A stretch of DNA of 16,075 nt from JAUUSJ01 sp051880475 (GTDB taxonomy: Bacteria > Bacillota > Clostridia > Lachnospirales > Lachnospiraceae): the NCBI GenBank assembly GCA_051880475.1, contig JBJEOA010000015.1, forward strand, positions 1-16,075, read 5' to 3'. Both the position numbers and the translations under genes were made by a program. A model generated the notes under the pieces. The model was not told where the DNA came from. It did not search any database and was given only the letters and a program-made list of their open reading frames with translations. Within the stretch, counting starts at the first letter, position 1. Every line of letters begins with the position of its first letter. Positions 1 to 6,667 of the stretch are shown piece by piece.

Positions 1-982
1 CTTTCTTTCTATTCTTCTCAATCAATTTATTTATATCGATATGATCCATATACTTATTGATTGCAATCTGCTGAATTACTTGGAATAATGCACTAATTGA
101 CCAGTAAATACCGATACCTGATGGCAATGTGAAACAAAACCATACAGACATAAGTGGCATAAACATCATTGTTCTATTCATCGCTGCTAACTGTGGATTA
201 TCATCTGTTTTTGTATTCATTGTTTTCATAGATAACCACTGGAATAGACCAGCTGCCACTGGAATAATTAAATAAATTGGTTTTGTGAAACTTGGAGTCT
301 CAGCAATATTAATCCCCCATAAGAAATTATTCATATGAGAAATCGTAGTCGCCTGTGTTGTAATTGTGTCACTGATAGATGGCATCGCATCTGCTAAAGC
401 CTTCCAAGTATCTGGCTTAAACTGTGCTAAAAAGTCAATTACCTGATTTGTAGTTGGATTTTCCTGCAATTTGATAAGCAATTTTGCAGATTCTCCTATC
501 TGTGTAAGAGTTTTTTCATATCCACCTACAGAAGTGATTGCATTCACAACAACCTCATAAACCTGCTTAACAGGTCCAATATACGCTGGTATATTACGGA
601 TAACATAGTATAGAGCAAAGATAATTGGCATCTGAATCAGCATCTGTAGACAGCTGCCCGTTGGACTTACTCCATATTTTTCATAAACAGCCTGAATTTC
701 TTCATTTTGTTTTACCATAGATTCCTGATCTTTTTTATTTCGATATTTTTTTTGAATTTTATTAATCTCAGGCTGCATAATTGTATTAATTTTTGAAAAC
801 TGCTGCTGTTTAATCGTAAGTGGCAACATCGCAAGTTTTACAACAATTGTAAATAAAATAATACAAACACCAAGATTTACAATTCCTACCTGATTCATCA
901 CTGTAAAGATCAGTTCCATTATATAACCTAATAATTTTGCAATCCATCCAATAATGAAAGTATTAGACTGGGTCAATAACAT
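1..982 (-). CDS. yidC: Membrane protein insertase YidC (partial, 3' end outside window)
   Basis: YidC/Oxa1-family insertase that places membrane proteins into the cytoplasmic membrane, alone or with SecYEG. I translated 327 codons from ATG at 982 without meeting a stop; the C-terminal tail lies off the left edge. An AGGAGG-type ribosome site sits just upstream. Visible hydrophobic segments lie at about residues 35-55, 108-128, 233-252, 270-288 and 290-310, the five-helix Oxa1 pattern. A large extracytoplasmic insertion (about 130-230) separates helices 2 and 3. Family motifs include MLPLTIKQQ after helix 1, YGVSPTGSCLQMLIQMPI at helix 2, and FTLPSGIGIYW near the end. No lipobox signal peptide is visible, unlike Bacillus SpoIIIJ. 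The position usually held by the groove arginine appears to be Lys49. It is last in the rpmH-rnpA-yidD-yidC series, 20 bases after yidD. Identity is secure. Confidence 0.96.
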   Translation of the reverse strand, partial: MLLTQSNTFIIGWIAKLLGYIMELIFTVMNQVGIVNLGVCIILFTIVVKLAMLPLTIKQQQFSKINTIMQPEINKIQKKYRNKKDQESMVKQNEEIQAVYEKYGVSPTGSCLQMLIQMPIIFALYYVIRNIPAYIGPVKQVYEVVVNAITSVGGYEKTLTQIGESAKLLIKLQENPTTNQVIDFLAQFKPDTWKALADAMPSISDTITTQATTISHMNNFLWGINIAETPSFTKPIYLIIPVAAGLFQWLSMKTMNTKTDDNPQLAAMNRTMMFMPLMSVWFCFTLPSGIGIYWSISALFQVIQQIAINKYMDHIDINKLIEKNRKK

Positions 983-1002
983 AAAACGTACCTCCTAAAA
1001 TA

Positions 1003-1221
1003 TCAAGGAACTGGGTCAAATCCACCCTTTGAAAATGGATTACACCGCAAAATCCTCCATATTGCTAGTAAAAGGCCCTTCCCTGCTCCATATTTTTCAA
1101 TTGCCTCCATCGCATACTGCGAACAAGTTGGAATATAGCGACAACATCCGCCTTTCCCCTTTAATGCTGATAAATATTTCCTGTAAAATCGAATCATCCA
1201 TAACAAAATTTTCTTAATCAT
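1003..1221 (-). CDS. yidD: Membrane protein insertion efficiency factor YidD
   Basis: Small YidD-family protein (72 aa), thought to assist YidC-dependent membrane protein insertion from the inner face of the membrane. The protein begins with an amphipathic, basic N-terminus (MIKKILLWMIRFYRKYLS) and carries the family signature: a cysteine-rich CCRYIPTCSQYAMEAI stretch (Cys26, Cys27, Cys33) followed by RILRCNPFSKGGFDPVP (Cys60). Length is normal for the family. The ATG at 1221 has an AAAGGA-type ribosome site. It lies between rnpA (56 bases upstream) and yidC (20 bases downstream), its standard place. The family was once annotated as a possible haemolysin, a label to be ignored here. Confidence 0.95.
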   Translation of the reverse strand: MIKKILLWMIRFYRKYLSALKGKGGCCRYIPTCSQYAMEAIEKYGAGKGLLLAIWRILRCNPFSKGGFDPVP

Positions 1222-1277
1222 GCTCTTATATCCTTTTGCTATTCAAACTAAAGATATTTATCTTCCTCATCGAATCC

Positions 1278-1625
1278 CTACTGACTTTTTTTATCACAAA
1301 TCTTATGCAATCTCAATAAATGTAAAAAGGAGCCCTCAATTTCAAAATATCCTTTGTCTTTTACACCATTTCTTGCAACAACAACAATATCAAATCCTTG
1401 GGCCATTTTTTCTTTATTTAAACGATAACTTTCTCGAATCAATCTGGTTATGCGATGTCTTACAATGCTATTTCCTACTTTTTTACTGACTGTTATGCCA
1501 ATTCTGTTATAATCCAAATTATTTTTTCTAACATACATAATCAATGTACGATTGGCAATCGATCTTCCAGTTCTATACACCAAATTGAATTCTCTACTAT
1601 TTTTCAAAGATTTTATATTCTTCAT
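1278..1625 (-). CDS. rnpA: Ribonuclease P protein component
   Basis: Protein subunit (115 aa) of RNase P, which binds the catalytic RNA and helps it remove 5' leaders from precursor tRNAs. Seen directly: the basic N-terminus with REFNLVYRTGRS, the core strand RIGITVSKKVGNSIVRHRITRLIRESYR, and FDIVVVARNGV. The helix motif usually written RNR reads Arg56-His57-Arg58; His at the middle position occurs in many Clostridia as far as I recall. The start ATG at 1625 has only a weak ribosome site (AGAAG). It follows rpmH by 49 bases, and that gap holds a short hairpin plus a U-rich tract that may reduce read-through from rpmH, in line with needing far less RnpA than L34. Confidence 0.96.
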   Translation of the reverse strand: MKNIKSLKNSREFNLVYRTGRSIANRTLIMYVRKNNLDYNRIGITVSKKVGNSIVRHRITRLIRESYRLNKEKMAQGFDIVVVARNGVKDKGYFEIEGSFLHLLRLHKICDKKSQ

Positions 1626-1643
1626 AATTTTCTTCTACACACT

Positions 1644-1674
1644 CATAGAAAAGAAAAGGTCACAAAACTGCGAC
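1644..1674 (-). terminator. Possible attenuating terminator between rpmH and rnpA
   Basis: On the minus strand, immediately after the rpmH stop, GTCGC and GTGAC (1674-1670 and 1663-1659) can form a 5-bp stem with one G-U pair and a 6-base loop. It is followed by CCTTTTCTTTTCT. The short stem and interrupted T-tract suggest partial termination, which would let some transcripts continue into rnpA. Seen as sequence only; its activity is inferred. Confidence 0.45.
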
Positions 1675-1809
1675 CTATGCTGACAATTTATTTCTGCCTT
1701 TTGCTCTTCTACTAGCTAAGACTTTTCTTCCGTTGCTTGTGCTCATTCTTTTTCTAAATCCATGAACTTTGGATCTTTGTCTCTTTTTAGGTTGAAATGT
1801 CATTTTCAT
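1675..1809 (-). CDS. rpmH: 50S ribosomal protein L34
   Basis: Ribosomal protein bL34 of the large subunit, 44 aa, a very basic protein packed against 23S rRNA. Translating the minus strand from 1809 gives MKMTFQPKKRQRSKVHGF, then RKRMSTSNGRKVLASRRAKG and RNKLSA before a TAG stop, the near-invariant L34 sequence. Two in-frame ATGs exist (1809 and 1803). The upstream one is chosen because the AAGGAGG ribosome site lies 11 bases before it, against 17 for the other; MTFQPKKR would be the shorter form. It is the first gene of the leftward cluster and is served by the strong promoter at 1893-1921. The gene is short and easily missed by ORF finders. Confidence 0.95.
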   Translation of the reverse strand: MKMTFQPKKRQRSKVHGFRKRMSTSNGRKVLASRRAKGRNKLSA

Positions 1810-1892
1810 GATTCCAGCTACCTCCTTATCAAATTTAATATAAAAGCTCCATATATATTATTAGGAACTTATTTTCCTAAGACATCCACCTT

Positions 1893-1921
1893 ATTATATT
1901 TGACTTTTAAGAAAACGTCAA
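1893..1921 (-). promoter_or_regulatory. rpmH promoter: Sigma-A-type promoter for rpmH-rnpA-yidD-yidC
   Basis: On the minus strand TTGACG (1921-1916) and a perfect TATAAT (1898-1893) are separated by exactly 17 bases. Transcription would begin near 1886, giving a leader of about 75 bases before the rpmH ribosome site. This is a near-consensus housekeeping promoter, suited to a highly expressed ribosomal protein gene. Confidence 0.85.
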
Positions 1922-2151
1922 GTATTTTTCTTAAAATAAATTTTATAAATTTGGCTTTTTCATACTGTTTTTCTTAGTATTTTCCCCTATCAGGGCAAAC
2001 TAGAATATCTATTTTTTCACTGAGAGAACAAACGCTCTGATTTGAATCACTACCCTCTCTGTCTGTCAAGATGGAAGTGAACAAAAAACTGGATTCCTTA
2101 AGCAGCTCACCGAGTCATTTTGGGGTTAGTAACAAAATTTTCTTAAAAAAG
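1922..2151. other. Origin-proximal spacer without recognised genes
   Basis: About 230 bases between the rpmH promoter and the first DnaA box. I see no supported gene. A 30-codon frame from ATG at 2071 has no ribosome site and runs into the DnaA boxes. A small CCCT/AGGG hairpin sits at 1984-1994. The base composition is less AT-rich than the rest of the intergenic DNA, but no known binding motif could be assigned. Confidence 0.5.
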
Positions 2152-2442
2152 TTATCCACATAGTTATCCACAATAAAATGGCAGTTATCCACAATTTTTT
2201 TTGAGTTATCCACATAGAGTTGAAATTGTGGATAACTATGTGGATTGTTTGTGGATAAGATGTGGATAACTTTTTTACCTATCATAAAACCCGCATTATT
2301 ACTATGTTTTTAGATGTGTATATTGTGGAAAAAGTTATCCACAGTTATTTCACGAATAGATGATTTTAAAATTTTTCTTCCTATTAAATGTATGTAAAAA
2401 TTGAAAAGTTATCCACAATTTTAAATTTGAAAGTTATCCACA
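2152..2442. other. oriC: oriC, upstream DnaA-box array
   Basis: Ten perfect TTATCCACA boxes flank the dnaA promoter. Forward boxes start at 2152, 2164, 2185, 2206, 2335, 2409 and 2434; reverse boxes cover 2227-2235, 2250-2258 and 2261-2269. A degenerate reverse copy lies at 2239-2247. The first two are head-to-tail with a TAG spacer (12-bp pitch), as in other paired copies in the window. The polarity switch between 2214 and 2227 makes the left part a large inverted array. By analogy with Bacillus subtilis this is the upstream half of a bipartite origin and also a site of dnaA autoregulation. Box identity is seen directly; origin function is inferred from family knowledge. Confidence 0.92.
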
Positions 2443-2451
2443 ATTCAGATG

Positions 2452-2480
2452 TTGAAAAAAATTTCTAAATATTATATATT
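2452..2480 (+). promoter_or_regulatory. dnaA promoter: Probable dnaA promoter
   Basis: TTGAAA at 2452-2457 and TATATT at 2475-2480 are 17 bases apart, predicting a start near 2487. A DnaA box (2434-2442) ends nine bases before the -35, so bound DnaA could repress or modulate it. A perfect 10-bp inverted repeat (AAAATTTCTA, 2458-2467 and its complement at 2488-2497) brackets the -10. Other AT-rich -10 candidates overlap, so the exact hexamers are uncertain. Confidence 0.5.
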
Positions 2481-2529
2481 ATATACATAGAAATTTTAAA
2501 TTTTATAGAAAGTAGCAGGTTATTTGTCA

Positions 2530-3888
2530 ATGAAAGATTTTATTATTAACAATTGGGATCATATCATGGACTTACTCGTAAAAGAGCATGACGTCTCTGA
2601 AATTGCAGTAAAGACTTGGATTAAACCCCTTACTATACATGAAGTGACAGATGATACCATCACATTTATTCTAGATAGCAATTTTGATCAACGTGGAATC
2701 GACTTCATCAAAACCAAATATTACGATCTATATCTCCAACTCGTAATTAGCGGATTAACAAATAAATCTTTTAATATTAATTTTGTTTTAGCAAGCCGAC
2801 TAAATGAGGAAAAAGAAGAAAAAAAGACTCCTGTTTCTGAAATTCCTGAGGATTCCCCCTTCAAACAACTAAATCCTAAGTACACATTTAGCACTTTTGT
2901 CGTGGGAAATAATAATAAATTAGCTCACGCAGCCGCTGTGGCAGTTGCAGAATCCCCAGCAGAAGCATATAATCCGCTTTTCCTATACGGTGGAGTAGGT
3001 CTTGGAAAAACCCATTTAATGCACTCTATTGCACACCATATTTTAGAAAATGACAGCACCAAAAAGGTGCTTTATGTGACTTCTGAGAAGTTTACCAATG
3101 AATTAATTGACTCTATCAAACATGATAAAAACCAAGAATTTCGCAGTAAATACAGGGATATTGACGTTCTCCTCATTGATGATATTCAATTTATCGTCGG
3201 GAAAGAAAGTACACAAGAAGAATTCTTTCACACTTTTAATACTTTGCACGAAGCCAAAAAACAAATTATTATCTCGAGTGACCGTCCTCCAAAGGATATG
3301 TCCACATTAGAAGACAGACTTCGCTCTCGCTTTGAGTGGGGATTAACCGCAGATATTCAAGCTCCAGATTATGAGACCAGAATGGCTATTCTTAGAAATC
3401 GCTCTGAATTAGACCACCTAGACATTGATGATGAAATCATGATTTATGTGGCAACGAATATTAAATCTAATATTCGAGAACTAGAAGGCGCTCTAAATAA
3501 GATTTGTGCTTTTGCAAACCTAGAAAAGAGAGAAATTGACCTAAATCTTGCAGAAGAAGCACTAAAAGATTTGATTACTCCAGAAGGGGAAGGCGTAATT
3601 ACTCCAGAACTAATCCTTCGAGTTGTGGCCGAGCATTATGAGATTTCTGTGCAAGATTTAACGTCTAAGAAAAAAAGCCAAAAAATCTCCTATCCTAGAC
3701 AGGTTGCGATGTATCTTTGTAGACAACTGACTGACGAGTCTCTCCAATATGTTGGAAAAATACTCGGAGGAAGAGATCACTCTACCATTTTACATGGCTG
3801 TGAGAGAATTGAGAATGATTTAGTAAATAATGAGCCACTTCAGACTACAATTGATGTAATTATAAAAAAGATTGATCCTACTTCTTAG
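2530..3888 (+). CDS. dnaA: Chromosomal replication initiator protein DnaA
   Basis: AAA+ initiator (452 aa) that binds TTATCCACA boxes, oligomerises with ATP and opens the origin. Numbering from ATG 2530: domain I about 1-88 with the WDHIMDLL helix, a short poorly conserved linker rich in Glu and Lys (about 92-112), the AAA+ core with Walker A GGVGLGKT (154-161) and Walker B LLIDD (214-218), the sensor-1 region SSDRPPKDM, and NIRELEGALNKI at the end of the ATPase domain. The C-terminal DNA-binding domain contains GGRDHSTILHGCERIE; the usual DHTT is DHST here, a mild change. An in-frame TTG at 2524 could add two residues; ATG is preferred because the weak AGG ribosome site is 10 bases from it. 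The gene is flanked on both sides by DnaA-box arrays, which implies autoregulation. Confidence 0.98.
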   Translation: MKDFIINNWDHIMDLLVKEHDVSEIAVKTWIKPLTIHEVTDDTITFILDSNFDQRGIDFIKTKYYDLYLQLVISGLTNKSFNINFVLASRLNEEKEEKKTPVSEIPEDSPFKQLNPKYTFSTFVVGNNNKLAHAAAVAVAESPAEAYNPLFLYGGVGLGKTHLMHSIAHHILENDSTKKVLYVTSEKFTNELIDSIKHDKNQEFRSKYRDIDVLLIDDIQFIVGKESTQEEFFHTFNTLHEAKKQIIISSDRPPKDMSTLEDRLRSRFEWGLTADIQAPDYETRMAILRNRSELDHLDIDDEIMIYVATNIKSNIRELEGALNKICAFANLEKREIDLNLAEEALKDLITPEGEGVITPELILRVVAEHYEISVQDLTSKKKSQKISYPRQVAMYLCRQLTDESLQYVGKILGGRDHSTILHGCERIENDLVNNEPLQTTIDVIIKKIDPTS

Positions 3889-3919
3889 TATATAAATGTA
3901 ATTACACTTTTTTACTTTT

Positions 3920-4190
3920 TTATCCACAATTATATGTGGATAACTATGTGGATAAAATGTGGATAACTTTTTAGTACATTTTTGTTTTGTGGATAACTTT
4001 TGGACATTGTGGATAAACTATCAAGTTATCCACATAGTTATCCACATAGGTTTTCTTAGTGTTTATGCGGTCTAGACCTAGTTATCCACAATATCCACAG
4101 CCCCTACTACTACTACTACTAAATATATATATTATATTATATGTTTTTGACCTAAATTTTTGTCAAATGACTAGAAAGGAGTTATCCACA
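3920..4190. other. oriC: oriC, downstream DnaA-box array between dnaA and dnaN
   Basis: Ten perfect DnaA boxes in 271 bases. Forward copies start at 3920, 4026, 4038, 4082 and 4182; reverse copies cover 3935-3943, 3947-3955, 3958-3966, 3988-3996 and 4008-4016. A one-mismatch forward copy (ATATCCACA) lies at 4091-4099. The paired boxes with a TAG spacer at 3935-3955 are an exact inverted copy of those at 4026-4046, which in turn equal 2152-2172. The array fills the whole dnaA-dnaN gap; no intrinsic terminator is visible there, so dnaA and dnaN may be co-transcribed. Equivalent to the B. subtilis incC region. Confidence 0.92.
4082..4142 (+). other. Basal unwinding module: DnaA boxes, GC patch, DnaA-trios, AT tract
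   Basis: In order: a perfect DnaA box (4082-4090), an abutting near-perfect box (4091-4099), a GC-rich patch GCCCC (4100-4104), six consecutive CTA triplets (4104-4121), and a pure A/T tract to 4142. This is the arrangement described for the B. subtilis unwinding element, where DnaA loads from boxes onto single-stranded 3'-GAT-5' trios. The motif order is seen directly; that strands open here is inferred from that precedent. Confidence 0.88.
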
Positions 4191-4193
4191 ATT

Positions 4194-5300
4194 ATGAAAT
4201 TATTATGTTCAAAAAAAGAACTGCTTGCAGGGGTAACTATTGTCTCTAAAGCAGTATCAAATAAAACCACTTTGGATGTATTAGGCTGTATTTTAATCGA
4301 GGCACAAAATGGACAAATTAAACTAACTGGAAATGATACGGAATTAGGTATCGAAACAATTGTTAATGGAAAAATAAATGAAGAGGGTAAAATTGCTCTT
4401 GATGCAAAACTTTTTTCTGAGATTGTAAGAAAATTGCCAGATAGCGATGCTGTTTATATTAATACAAAATCTTCTGGTGAAACATTAATACAATGTGAAA
4501 AATCTAATTTTCATATTATGGGACGAAGCGGAGAAGATTTTACAGCACTTCCTAATATTCAAAAAAAATTATATATTACGTTGTCTTCTTTTATGTTAAA
4601 AGAAATCATTCGCCAAACTTTATTTTCTATTGCAGAAAATGACACAAACCGTATTATGTCTGGCGAATTATTTGAAGTGAATGGAAATAATTTCCGTATT
4701 GCTTCTTTGGACGGACACCGTATCTCTATTCGAAATATCGAATTGAATGAGGCATCAGATAAAATTAGAGTTATCGTGCCGGGAAAAGCACTTAATGAGC
4801 TAAGTAAAATTTTATCTGGTGAAAATGATGATGAAGTAAGAATTTACTTTACAGAAAAACATGTTCTGTTTGAAATGGAAAGTACAAAAGTAGTTTCAAG
4901 ACTGATTGAGGGAGATTTTTTCCGTATAGACCAGATGTTATCTACAGACTACGAGACGAAAATCCGTGTCAATAAAAAAGAATTATATAATTGTATCGAT
5001 AGAGCGACTCTATTTGTAAAAGAATCTGATAAAAAACCGATTGTACTTCGTATTTCTGAACAAAATATGGAACTTAGTATTAATTCTATGCTCGGTTCTA
5101 TGAAAGCAGACCTAGATATTTATAAACAGGGAAAAGATATTTTAATTGGATTTAATCCTAAATTTTTATTAGACGCATTGAAAGTAATTGAGGATGATGA
5201 GATCACCCTATATCTGATTAATTCAAAGGCTCCTTGTTTTATTAAAGATGATAAGGAAAATTATATTTATCTTATTTTGCCAATTAATATCAATGCATAA
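4194..5300 (+). CDS. dnaN: DNA polymerase III beta sliding clamp
   Basis: Ring-shaped processivity clamp (368 aa) that tethers the replicative polymerase and repair partners to DNA. The start MKLLCSKKELLAGVTIVSKA is the standard clamp N-terminus, FNPKFLLDALKVIEDDEITL is the usual third-domain motif, and the protein ends in the expected YLILPI region before a four-residue tail. The frame is open for 45 codons upstream, but those codons read through the origin and have no ribosome site; an in-frame ATG at 4167 also lacks one. The chosen ATG follows AAGGAG (4176-4181) by 12 bases, a long gap filled exactly by a perfect DnaA box (4182-4190). yaaA follows 17 bases later, so the two are likely one transcript. 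Confidence 0.97.
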   Translation: MKLLCSKKELLAGVTIVSKAVSNKTTLDVLGCILIEAQNGQIKLTGNDTELGIETIVNGKINEEGKIALDAKLFSEIVRKLPDSDAVYINTKSSGETLIQCEKSNFHIMGRSGEDFTALPNIQKKLYITLSSFMLKEIIRQTLFSIAENDTNRIMSGELFEVNGNNFRIASLDGHRISIRNIELNEASDKIRVIVPGKALNELSKILSGENDDEVRIYFTEKHVLFEMESTKVVSRLIEGDFFRIDQMLSTDYETKIRVNKKELYNCIDRATLFVKESDKKPIVLRISEQNMELSINSMLGSMKADLDIYKQGKDILIGFNPKFLLDALKVIEDDEITLYLINSKAPCFIKDDKENYIYLILPININA

Positions 5301-5317
5301 AAAAGAGAGGAAAATTA

Positions 5318-5527
5318 ATGGAAACGATAAAATTAAGAGATGAATTTATTAAGTTAGGGCAGGCTCTAAAGGCTGTGGGGCTTGTGGAATCTGGCTCAGA
5401 GGCTAAGGAAGTTATTGTGGAGGGATTCGTAAAAGTAAACGGAGAAGTCTGCACACAGAGAGGAAAAAAACTATATGAAAATGATATTGTGGAATTTGAG
5501 GGAGCCACAATAAAAATTGAGAAGTAA
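5318..5527 (+). CDS. yaaA: S4-domain RNA-binding protein YaaA
   Basis: Small S4-like RNA-binding protein (69 aa), the YaaA/RlbA type found between dnaN and recF in Firmicutes. The S4 fold is visible as LRDEFIKLGQALKAVGLVES, then GSEAKEVIVEGFVKVNGEV, then RGKKLYENDIVEFEG, about residues 6-63. A GAGAGG-like ribosome site precedes the ATG. Its role is not firmly established; links to ribosome assembly have been proposed for the Bacillus protein. It sits 17 bases after dnaN and 8 bases before recF, so it is probably translationally coupled to recF. Family placement is firm, function is not. Confidence 0.93.
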   Translation: METIKLRDEFIKLGQALKAVGLVESGSEAKEVIVEGFVKVNGEVCTQRGKKLYENDIVEFEGATIKIEK

Positions 5528-5535
5528 TTGTCATT

Positions 5536-6630
5536 ATGAAAGTAGTATCATTAGAATTGCAAAATTATCGAAATTATGAGACAATGTCCATTATATTCCG
5601 AGATGGCATCAATATTTTGTTTGGAGATAATGCGCAGGGAAAAACGAATATTTTGGAGTCTATTTATCTTTGCAGTACAACAAAGTCTCACAGGGGAAGC
5701 AAAGATAAAGAACTGATACGATTTGGACAAGAGGAAGCTCATATACGACTTTCGTTAGAAAAAAAAGGAATAGGCCATCAAATTGATATGCACCTGAAGA
5801 AAAATAAAACAAAGGGTGTGGCAATTAATAAAATGCCAATTCGCAAGTCTTCTGAGCTTCTTGGGATGCTTCATGCTGTATTTTTTTCCCCAGAGGACCT
5901 TCGAATTATTAAAAATGGTCCACAAGAAAGGCGTAGATTTGTGGATATTGTACTTTGTTCCATGGATAAATCTTATTTGTATGCCTTGGATCAGTACCAA
6001 AAAGTACTAAACCAGAGAAATCACTTACTAAAAAAAATAATTTTTCGAAGTGATTTTGCTGAAACACTAGACATATGGGATGAACAAATGATAACATATG
6101 GTATAGAGATTATAAAAAAAAGGCAATACTTTATACAAACAATTAATGAAATTATTTGTGAGATTCATTCTTCTTTAACTGGGGGAAAAGAAACACTTTC
6201 CTTGGTCTATGAGCCAAGTGTTAAAATCGAGGATTATAAACAGACTATTTTGGCTAGAAGACAAAAGGATCTTAAACTTTGTTCTACAGCGGTTGGTCCA
6301 CATCGAGATGATATTAATTTTTTAGTAAATCAAATTGACATTAGAAAATTTGGATCGCAAGGTCAGCAAAGAACAGCGGCGTTATCTCTTAAGCTTTCTG
6401 AGATTAGACTAGTGGAACATATAATTCAGGATAGGCCGATTTTACTTTTAGATGATGTATTGTCGGAATTAGACGATCACAGAAAAAAGTATTTGCTTGA
6501 TCATATAAAAGATATTCAGACAATTATCACTTGTACAGGGGTGGAGGAGTTTTTGGAGAGTAGAATGCCAATTGATCAAGTGTATCATGTAAAAGAAGGT
6601 CAAATTGAAAGCATTCGAATAAAAAGTTGA
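5536..6630 (+). CDS. recF: DNA replication and repair protein RecF
   Basis: SMC-like ATPase (364 aa) that acts with RecO and RecR to load RecA at single-strand gaps. Seen directly: the N-terminal LELQNYRNYE motif, Walker A GDNAQGKTN at 30-38, the ABC-type signature region KFGSQGQQRTAALSLKLSE at about 271-289, and Walker B ILLLDDVLSELD at about 302-313. Length is normal. No good ribosome site is visible. The ATG lies 8 bases after the yaaA stop, so coupling to yaaA translation is likely. gyrB follows 37 bases later; the small yaaB/remB gene found between recF and gyrB in Bacillus is absent. Confidence 0.97.
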   Translation: MKVVSLELQNYRNYETMSIIFRDGINILFGDNAQGKTNILESIYLCSTTKSHRGSKDKELIRFGQEEAHIRLSLEKKGIGHQIDMHLKKNKTKGVAINKMPIRKSSELLGMLHAVFFSPEDLRIIKNGPQERRRFVDIVLCSMDKSYLYALDQYQKVLNQRNHLLKKIIFRSDFAETLDIWDEQMITYGIEIIKKRQYFIQTINEIICEIHSSLTGGKETLSLVYEPSVKIEDYKQTILARRQKDLKLCSTAVGPHRDDINFLVNQIDIRKFGSQGQQRTAALSLKLSEIRLVEHIIQDRPILLLDDVLSELDDHRKKYLLDHIKDIQTIITCTGVEEFLESRMPIDQVYHVKEGQIESIRIKS

Positions 6631-6667
6631 CGAAGTATGTCATTACAAAAATGTAGGAGGAAATTTC

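Noticed and set aside
2071..2163. Small plus-strand frame of 30 codons upstream of dnaA
   Set aside because: It has no ribosome site and ends inside the DnaA boxes; the translation shows no recognisable features.
2291..2305. Second set of DnaA-trios (GC-rich CCCGC then ATTATTACTA)
   Set aside because: The nearest upstream box (2261-2269) is in the wrong orientation and too far, and only three imperfect triplets are present.
3897..3917. Terminator after dnaA (TGTAATTACA plus T-tract)
   Set aside because: The palindrome has no loop and is almost pure A/T, so a stable hairpin is unlikely.
4059..4193. N-terminal extension of dnaN by 45 codons
   Set aside because: The extension reads through DnaA boxes and the CTA-trio run and has no ribosome site. 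MKLLCSKKELLAG is the normal clamp start.
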